From UBA1737 sp964541525 (lineage in GTDB: Bacteria; Bacillota_I; Bacilli_A; ML615J-28; CAG-313), in contig CAZIQF010000031.1 of NCBI GenBank assembly GCA_964541525.1, positions 1 through 19,455 on the forward strand: a DNA stretch of 19,455 nucleotides, in the 5' to 3' direction. The notes below the pieces were generated by a model, which worked only from the letters and a program-made list of their open reading frames with translations, was not told the DNA's origin and searched no databases. Shown here piece after piece: positions 14,638 through 19,455 of the stretch (its first letter is position 1; the number at the start of each line of letters is the position of its first letter). The position numbers and the translations under genes were made by a program.

Positions 14638-15781
14638 TTAATGCTATATCTAATAATATTTCCCGATTGTTTAACGAATCATCATTAATTGTCATCTCTA
14701 ACAATTCATCAATAATTGCCTTAATATGGCTTCTAGGAATTCCAATTTCAATTAAATCTTGACCAGTAATAGCCAAATCTTTTTTATCAACACATAAATG
14801 TTGTTCTTTAATTAAATTTAAGTATTGCATCATTTCACTAAAATATGCTTCATCAAATGGTTTTAAGATTGTTAAAACTGGTTCTAAATCAGCAATTTTT
14901 CGCAATAATCTTTTAACATTAATTAAAGAAGGACTTACTTTTTCAAACGAAATCAAATGTTTAATCAATTTAACTTCATCTTTGCTTAAGTTTAAATTAT
15001 TAACAAAACTTAATGCTTCTTCTTTTGGAAATAGTAAAAACATTACATATTTGGAATAACACAAATTACGCTCAATCATCTGGTTAATTAAATCTTGATT
15101 TAAAGAAGGATAACTTTTTAAATAAACTGGTAAATGTTTTTTTAAAGACAATGGAAAATGTTCAAGACTAAAAATCTTATATAATTCACTGTACTTAATT
15201 TGTTTTAGTGAATTAACCATTCCCGCTAATTTGATCATCGCTTGATAATCAACATCATCAATCTTAAAACCTAAAGTATGACTAAACCTTAAAGCTCGAA
15301 TTAACCGAATTGGATCTTCTTGAATACTAATATCGGCACTTTTAACAAACTTAATCATTCCCTTGTTTAAATCACTAATTCCTCCGAGTGGATCAATAAA
15401 GCCTTGTTCTGGATGATAATAAATGGCATTAATCGTAAAATCACGTCTCAACGCATCGATTCTAACGTCATCTGTAAATATCGTTTGCTCAGGGTATCTA
15501 TTTGATTTAACCCCTGTTTCAATTCTCATCGTTGTGATTTCAAATTCATTACATCCCTGTTTAATCTTTAATGAACCTAACGCTTGTTGATATCGATCAA
15601 CTACATCATAGGTTAAAAACGTAAGACTATCCTCAACAGTAGCTGTAGTCGCAAAATCATATTCACCTACAACTTTATTAAGTAGATAATCCCGAACCGC
15701 TCCTCCGACTAAATATAGATCATAACCATGCTCAGCATATGTCTTAAATAAATTATTAACTATTATTGGTAATTTCATCAT
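14630..15781 (-). CDS. cca: CCA tRNA nucleotidyltransferase
   Basis: This enzyme adds or repairs the 3' CCA of tRNAs. It is a class II nucleotidyltransferase of 383 residues, with LVGGAVRDYLL (24-34), LRRDFTINAI (111-120), IDPLGGISDL (129-138) and EDPIRLIRALRF (155-166); the rest is the helical neck, body and tail. The metal-binding pair normally written DxD appears as E40-Y-D42, a conservative change at one catalytic carboxylate. The start overlaps the upstream lipoprotein stop as ATGATGA, with a second ATG immediately after. No strong Shine-Dalgarno is visible, so translation is probably coupled. It could be a poly(A) polymerase relative, but Bacilli of this kind normally carry a CCA-adding enzyme. 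Confidence 0.92.
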   Translation of the reverse strand: MMKLPIIVNNLFKTYAEHGYDLYLVGGAVRDYLLNKVVGEYDFATTATVEDSLTFLTYDVVDRYQQALGSLKIKQGCNEFEITTMRIETGVKSNRYPEQTIFTDDVRIDALRRDFTINAIYYHPEQGFIDPLGGISDLNKGMIKFVKSADISIQEDPIRLIRALRFSHTLGFKIDDVDYQAMIKLAGMVNSLKQIKYSELYKIFSLEHFPLSLKKHLPVYLKSYPSLNQDLINQMIERNLCYSKYVMFLLFPKEEALSFVNNLNLSKDEVKLIKHLISFEKVSPSLINVKRLLRKIADLEPVLTILKPFDEAYFSEMMQYLNLIKEQHLCVDKKDLAITGQDLIEIGIPRSHIKAIIDELLEMTINDDSLNNREILLDIALKK

Positions 15782-16770
15782 TGTAATTTTGCTAATTCAC
15801 TTTCGATTTCTTCGGCATTACTCTTTTTAATCGTCATCGTAAATAGTAATGATTGTTCTGAGTATTTAATTGATACTAAGATATTATCTGCATTATATGT
15901 CACATAAAAGTATTGAAGGAATTCATTGGTAAATTCTTTACCTTCATTAAAACCACCATTTTTAATTTGACTAACATATAATAATACATCACGCTTTACA
16001 ACATTCTTGATCATAATGTAACACTCATTACCATCATCCGTTGCAATTTCGAAATTACCACTAGTAAATTTAGGGACCAGATTAGCAAGTGATGTATTTG
16101 GCCATGAATCAAACTGTTGTGATTCAGTTTTTGTTTCAAATTGATTATATTCCGTTAATACCTGATTAATAATTGTTTGATCAAATGAAAGATTACTAAT
16201 TTCCCAATCCGTAGATGAAACAATTTCTCCCACTTGGATACTTAAACTTCTTTTCACACACACACCAGTAGTTTGATCTACATAATACCTTTCCGAAGTA
16301 ATCATTTTATCTTGAACATTTTCGATTTCTTCATATACATCAGTTACTATCTCATTCACTAAAACCGAATCAGCTAATTTAGTAAAATTACCATCATTAA
16401 TGCTGTAATGAGCAGTTAAGTAAGATAAATAAAATTGATTAACGCTCGTTTCATTAACATTAGAATTATAAGTCAAAACTTTAGTGGCATTATTGGGATA
16501 AACTTTATATGTTAAACTACTAGTTTTATCAATTAAATACTGATTGATACCATTACTATAATACATCAAATCTGGATTGACCATTACATCATACATATTG
16601 ACTGATGATTCATTTTCGATTGTCGTTATCGTAAATTTAAATGTTGTAAATAATTCTTTAATTTCATTTTCAGTTTTAAATAAATATTGTTGCTTGTTAT
16701 GATTCTTATTAAAACAAGAACAACCACTAAGCACCATTAAACAAATTAATAATAAACATATTTTTTTCAT
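15778..16770 (-). CDS. uncharacterised lipoprotein
   Basis: I do not recognise the family. The 330-residue protein has a clear lipoprotein signal: MKK, a hydrophobic core, and lipobox LSGC with Cys17, so it should be anchored on the outer face of the membrane. The rest is rich in alternating strands with paired aromatic and charged residues. The YYVDQTTGVCVKRSL segment resembles the strand-turn-strand of LolA-like lipoprotein-binding folds, but that is a guess. ATG follows AAGGAT. The start overlaps the end of the metallopeptidase gene by 4 bp (ATGA), and the stop overlaps cca by 4 bp. Tight coupling to the peptidase suggests the two act together at the cell surface. Confidence 0.85.
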   Translation of the reverse strand: MKKICLLLICLMVLSGCSCFNKNHNKQQYLFKTENEIKELFTTFKFTITTIENESSVNMYDVMVNPDLMYYSNGINQYLIDKTSSLTYKVYPNNATKVLTYNSNVNETSVNQFYLSYLTAHYSINDGNFTKLADSVLVNEIVTDVYEEIENVQDKMITSERYYVDQTTGVCVKRSLSIQVGEIVSSTDWEISNLSFDQTIINQVLTEYNQFETKTESQQFDSWPNTSLANLVPKFTSGNFEIATDDGNECYIMIKNVVKRDVLLYVSQIKNGGFNEGKEFTNEFLQYFYVTYNADNILVSIKYSEQSLLFTMTIKKSNAEEIESELAKLQ

Positions 16771-17912
16771 TTTTTTATCCTTTCAAGCTTTATTTCTAAT
16801 TTTTTTACAAGTCTGGGGTTAGAACTTTTAAATACATCAATTAAGCGAAGTAAGATTGCTTCATTATTCAATTTAATATCTTTTAGACTCACTAACTGAC
16901 TGAATTTATACATTTCTAATGACATTAAATTAGGAAATACCAGTTCTTCTAATTCTAAATTATTCAAAAAAGCACCTGATTCAATTTGTAAAACACCTTG
17001 ACCTGAAACCTTTTTTAAATGGGGATTAATAAAGGCTTTTCTTGTAATAATTTTAACTTCAGCTGGCAATGTAATTGTTTTTGTCATTTTTGTACATTTA
17101 ATTAGTTTATTGTTAATAATATAAAAATTTACTTCATTATCAGTTAATCCTAAATCAAGATTAATCTGATTAATCATAGCACTTAATTTTGGATGCATAA
17201 AATCAATACGTTGTAACATTGGATCTATTTCTTCATTATAACCTAAACCATAATAACATCTTAATTCATTACCATAGCCTAAATTAACCGCAACTCGATT
17301 CGCAAGATATTCATCATTTCTAATAAATGGATAAACAAAAAGTAAATTATTGAAACTAAAGAGTAAATACAATACTAATAATAGTTTAGTCAATATTTTC
17401 TTTAATTTGATTGTTTGATTCATTAAAGCGACAATCGCAAAATAAATAGTTTTCGAAATCATTGTCGATGGTTTTAAACTCGCAATAAAAGTATAATTAC
17501 CAATACCACTAATCGCGTGACCTAATTCATGAGCTATAACTCCACCTAAATAATCCTCATCGATTCTATAACTATTATTAACATAAATCAAGTTACCAAT
17601 ACACCAAGCAGGATTAGGTTGAATTGAAGTGATATAAAATAATTTAAAATGGCGATGATATTTACGATTAACTTCATCAATAATTTGTGTTAAAAAAGCT
17701 TCATTAGGTTTTTCTTCATCAGCAGGAGTTTTTTGATGTAAATAAATATAAGATGTAATCGTTAAAAAACTCATAACTAAAAAAATTATAATTAATACAC
17801 CATAAGTAATAATTGGTGATGCTTTAAAAAGATATCTAAATAATAAGTATATTATTAAGTATTCAACTAGTACACTTACTAAACTTGAAACAACAAATAA
17901 GATTTTACGCAT
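16767..17912 (-). CDS. M48-like membrane zinc metallopeptidase with LRR-like tail
   Basis: This is a 381-residue membrane protein with hydrophobic segments at about 5-28, 33-58, 150-167 and 175-197. The zinc motif HELGH (128-132) sits between the second and third segments, and NDEYLANRVA (199-208) supplies the likely third ligand Glu201, the M48 (HtpX/Ste24-like) arrangement. Residues about 265-350 look like BspA-type leucine-rich repeats: ITLPAEVKIITRKAF, then VLQIESGAF, then LEELVFPNL and VSLKDIKL, at about 20-23-residue spacing. Such a tail is not normal for M48 enzymes and may bind a substrate or partner. ATG follows AGAGG. It is first of a three-gene operon with the lipoprotein and cca. 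Substrate unknown. Confidence 0.82.
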   Translation of the reverse strand: MRKILFVVSSLVSVLVEYLIIYLLFRYLFKASPIITYGVLIIIFLVMSFLTITSYIYLHQKTPADEEKPNEAFLTQIIDEVNRKYHRHFKLFYITSIQPNPAWCIGNLIYVNNSYRIDEDYLGGVIAHELGHAISGIGNYTFIASLKPSTMISKTIYFAIVALMNQTIKLKKILTKLLLVLYLLFSFNNLLFVYPFIRNDEYLANRVAVNLGYGNELRCYYGLGYNEEIDPMLQRIDFMHPKLSAMINQINLDLGLTDNEVNFYIINNKLIKCTKMTKTITLPAEVKIITRKAFINPHLKKVSGQGVLQIESGAFLNNLELEELVFPNLMSLEMYKFSQLVSLKDIKLNNEAILLRLIDVFKSSNPRLVKKLEIKLERIKK

Positions 17913-17934
17913 ATTTCAATTCCTCTTATATATT

Positions 17935-17963
17935 ATTATATAATAAATCCTTTTTAAAAGCAA
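17935..17963 (-). promoter_or_regulatory. sigma-A promoter of the peptidase-lipoprotein-cca operon
   Basis: TTGCTT (17963-17958) and TATAAT (17940-17935) are separated by 17 bp on the minus strand. The predicted start near 17928 gives a 15-nt leader. The -35 overlaps the T-run of the preceding terminator. Confidence 0.6.
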
Positions 17964-17988
17964 AAAAAAGTGCTAAAAAATTAGCACT
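17961..17988 (-). terminator. intrinsic terminator of the cotE-safA-like operon
   Basis: AGTGCTAA (17969-17976) and TTAGCACT (17981-17988) form a perfect 8-bp stem with loop of four, followed on the minus strand by a run of eight T. The TAG stop of the SafA-like gene lies within the stem. Confidence 0.85.
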
Positions 17989-18469
17989 ATTTTCGTTTTG
18001 TTGGTTTTCTTAAATTACGATTTTGATATGTTAAATATGGGTATTGATAATAATAATTAGGATATGGGTAAAAATTTGGATAATTAGGTAAGATCATTTC
18101 TTGTTTAACTTTTGGATGCTTTAAGGGGGCGATATTTTCTTCATTATGGTTCACTTTTTGTTTTTCATCAACAATATTTGTTGTATCATGACCAAGATTA
18201 TTATTACTAACATTAACAATTTCTTCTTCAAAATGTTGATAATCATGCTCATTTAACTTTGGATAATATTCTTCAATAAATGGTTCATCTTGATCAATTT
18301 CTTCATTCAATGATGTTGAAATTTCCGGAAGTCTTAATTTAGTTCCTGGAATTAAATGATTCCAATCTTTAATGTATTTATTAACCTCTTTAATTTCTTC
18401 AATATCTAATTGATAATTTAAAGCAATCTTTTCAATTTTTTCATTCATCCTAACTATGTGAAAAGTCAT
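17987..18469 (-). CDS. safA: SafA-like LysM spore-coat morphogenetic protein
   Basis: SafA sits at the cortex-coat interface and recruits inner-coat proteins. Residues 1-48 form one LysM domain, HIVRMNEKIEKIALNYQLD ... LIPGTKLRLP, with the N-terminal position and pattern of SafA. An acidic, Asn-rich linker (about 55-120) and a Tyr/Pro-rich tail (128-148) follow, ending in a basic cluster (RKPTKRK). At 160 residues it is far shorter than Bacillus SafA (about 390), so this may be a SafA analogue or a different coat protein sharing the LysM module; the symbol is tentative. ATG follows GAGGGG, which overlaps the cotE stop, 3 bp away. Co-transcription with cotE strongly supports the coat role. Confidence 0.75.
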   Translation of the reverse strand: MTFHIVRMNEKIEKIALNYQLDIEEIKEVNKYIKDWNHLIPGTKLRLPEISTSLNEEIDQDEPFIEEYYPKLNEHDYQHFEEEIVNVSNNNLGHDTTNIVDEKQKVNHNEENIAPLKHPKVKQEMILPNYPNFYPYPNYYYQYPYLTYQNRNLRKPTKRK

Positions 18470-18472
18470 TTC

Positions 18473-18988
18473 CTATTTCCCCTCATTTAAAAAATCTTCA
18501 TTGATTTCATTCTCAAAATCATCAACAAAATCATTTGTTGTTGGACAATTAACAATATTAACCATCATTTTAGTTTCGCCAATTATTTCAACTAATACTT
18601 CAAATACAACATCGATTACAATACCTTCTGGTGTGATAACCGCATTCGTACAAGTAGGTTGTTGTAATACTCTAACAACAGTATCACAATGATCACTAAT
18701 ATTATCCGCGAATACTTCTCTTACTTTGATAACACTTTCATACTCTGCTATCGTTCTCGCAACATCTGTGGCACTATTATCATTGTATGAATACCAAATA
18801 TTGTTTTCAAAACTACCATTTACTGTAACTTCCTTACCGTTCAAACTTGCAGTAAAATTGTGATTAATAATCCAACAACCAAGTACACTAGTAACTGAAT
18901 TTAATGTTGTTACTGTTTCTTTTAGTTTTAAGACTTTTCTACCTTTTGCAAGTACAGCCCGAGTTACAATCTCACGAACATCATTCAC
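18473..18988 (-). CDS. cotE: outer spore-coat morphogenetic protein CotE
   Basis: CotE is made in the mother cell and forms the layer on which the outer spore coat assembles. The 171-residue protein matches Bacillus CotE along its length as I recall it: REIVTRAVLAKGRK (5-18), SVLGCWIINH (34-43), NIWYSYNDN (63-71), RVLQQPTC (106-113), ITPEG (118-122), EIIGETKM (134-141), then a short acidic tail (FVDDFENEINEDF). The start is GTG at 18988, 7 nt after a near-perfect AAGGAGGG; the nearest in-frame ATG would lose conserved residues. It is the first gene of an operon with the SafA-like gene. Two promoters fitting sigma-E and sigma-K lie upstream, matching the dual control known for Bacillus cotE. 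Confidence 0.92.
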   Translation of the reverse strand: MNDVREIVTRAVLAKGRKVLKLKETVTTLNSVTSVLGCWIINHNFTASLNGKEVTVNGSFENNIWYSYNDNSATDVARTIAEYESVIKVREVFADNISDHCDTVVRVLQQPTCTNAVITPEGIVIDVVFEVLVEIIGETKMMVNIVNCPTTNDFVDDFENEINEDFLNEGK

Positions 18989-19044
18989 TCTTTATCCCTC
19001 CTTATTATAATATATTCTTTTGTTATCTTGATGGTGACAAAGAG
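18988..19044 (-). promoter_or_regulatory. inverted repeat spanning the cotE ribosome site and start
   Basis: CUCUUUGUC (19044-19036) can pair with GAUAAAGAG (18996-18988), nine pairs with one G-U; CC (19034-19033) may add to GG (18998-18997). The last G of the 3' arm is the first base of the GTG start, and part of AAGGAGGG is enclosed or paired. The 5' arm lies upstream of the sigma-K-like start point, so only RNA from the distal promoter would have it. The loop is long, about 39 nt. Confidence 0.4.
19008..19036 (-). promoter_or_regulatory. candidate proximal sigma-K promoter (P2) of cotE
   Basis: CACC (19036-19033), 16 bp, then AATATATTA (19016-19008) match the sigma-K pattern with one mismatch (A for C at the first -10 base). 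The -10 ends 4 nt before AAGGAGGG. A sigma-A reading (TATAAT at 19010-19005) is possible, but it would place the start inside the Shine-Dalgarno and lacks a good -35. Confidence 0.45.
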
Positions 19045-19062
19045 AAAATTTTAATTCACTAT

Positions 19063-19090
19063 ATTATATGATTGTAATTAAAAAAATATC
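19063..19090 (-). promoter_or_regulatory. candidate distal sigma-E promoter (P1) of cotE
   Basis: GATATT (19090-19085), 14 bp, then CATATAAT (19070-19063) fit the Bacillus sigma-E pattern KATATT-N14-CATACANT with a single deviation. The expected start near 19055 gives a leader of about 67 nt. Bacillus subtilis cotE likewise has a sigma-E promoter upstream of a later one. Confidence 0.6.
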
Positions 19091-19455
19091 TAATTTTTAC
19101 TATATAAAAACTTATAAATAATAATTATTTTAAATTATCTATATAGAATTTAGGCTCCCAACTCAAATCAACAACTCTTAACCTTCATTTATATAAATGT
19201 TACGACTTATTTATAATTACTATGTAATCTAATAATTTTTTGGCACTATCTTTCGTAATTTTCCTTTCAACAATCTATATCAATCATTTATCTTAAATTA
19301 CTTTGAATATTAACTTCATCTTATGTTAAATCACTATTTATACTTAATTTTCTATAATAATCTATGGTTTTTTAAAAATAAAAAAGTAACTTTATCAGTT
19401 TAGGTTCAATAAAATCTTTTGAGATTTTGAGATTTTAAGATTTTGAGATAACTAA
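19091..19455. other. AT-rich region without a recognisable gene
   Basis: No frame of useful length with a ribosome site is visible on either strand. There is no tRNA-like or rRNA-like stretch and no strong terminator. Isolated TATAAT-like words are expected at this base composition. It may be the far end of the upstream intergenic region or a fully decayed gene. The only ordered element is the short repeat at its right end. Confidence 0.6.
19421..19452. repeat. 8-bp tandem repeat, (GAGATTTT)n
   Basis: Units GAGATTTT, GAGATTTT, AAGATTTT and GAGATAAC follow each other without gaps. AAAATCT just before (19411-19417) is complementary to AGATTTT in the first unit. The array may continue past the window. 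Confidence 0.7.

Noticed and set aside
19091..19420. Hidden RNA gene or short coding gene in the AT-rich right end
   Set aside because: Frames are broken quickly on both strands, and no stable stem series or recognisable RNA motif could be found by eye.
1..19455. Mycoplasma-type genetic code (UGA = Trp), suggested by low GC
   Set aside because: UGA terminates several clear genes and Trp is encoded by TGG; spore-coat genes also argue against Mycoplasmatales.

Overview
The window looks like chromosomal core-genome DNA from an AT-rich (roughly 30% GC by eye), endospore-forming member of the Bacilli. The gene orders are those of low-GC Firmicutes: polA-mutM-coaE-dnaB-dnaI and trmFO-xerC ... rpsB-tsf-pyrH-frr. 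The primosome genes are the Bacillus-type dnaB and dnaI. CotE and a SafA-like LysM protein are spore-coat morphogenetic proteins. UGA ends several clear genes (cca, the 330-aa lipoprotein, the metallopeptidase, the Tyr-rich protein), so the standard bacterial code applies and a Mycoplasma/Spiroplasma code is excluded. I see no transposase, prophage, CRISPR, tRNA or rRNA.

Layout, right to left because nearly everything is on the minus strand. (1) 19091-19455: AT-rich DNA without a gene, ending in an 8-bp tandem repeat. (2) 18988-17987: a cotE-safA-like operon with candidate tandem sigma-E and sigma-K promoters and a strong terminator. (3) 17912-14630: a tightly overlapping operon of an M48-like membrane metallopeptidase with a leucine-rich-repeat-like tail, a lipoprotein and the CCA-adding enzyme. 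It converges on a shared terminator with a small plus-strand pair. (4) 13521-14613, plus strand: a lipoprotein D,D-carboxypeptidase and a Tyr/Pro-rich, probably spore-coat, protein. (5) 13406-6806: polA, a fused mutM-coaE, an unrecognised 122-aa gene where nrdR normally sits, dnaB and dnaI. (6) 6754-6287: a three-LysM protein with its own terminator. (7) 6239-3353: promoter, trmFO, xerC and a GNAT acetyltransferase. (8) 3342-67: promoter, a structured leader, rpsB, tsf, pyrH and frr.

Two housekeeping themes (replication/repair, translation) are interleaved with a late-sporulation theme of at least four coat-type genes. The most interesting observation concerns the starts of three of these: cotE, the three-LysM gene and the Tyr-rich gene. 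Each has a sequence matching the Bacillus sigma-K promoter (mACm, 16 bp, CATANNNTA; one mismatch in cotE) with the -10 ending only 4-5 nt before the Shine-Dalgarno. In each, an inverted repeat lets an upstream arm pair with the Shine-Dalgarno/start region. That arm would be present only in RNA started farther upstream. The predicted effect is that read-through or early transcripts have a masked ribosome site, while sigma-K transcripts are born unmasked. This is a hypothesis from sequence alone. Other notable points are the mutM-coaE fusion, the missing nrdR and hslVU-codY, the S2 tail, and the peptidase-LRR fusion.
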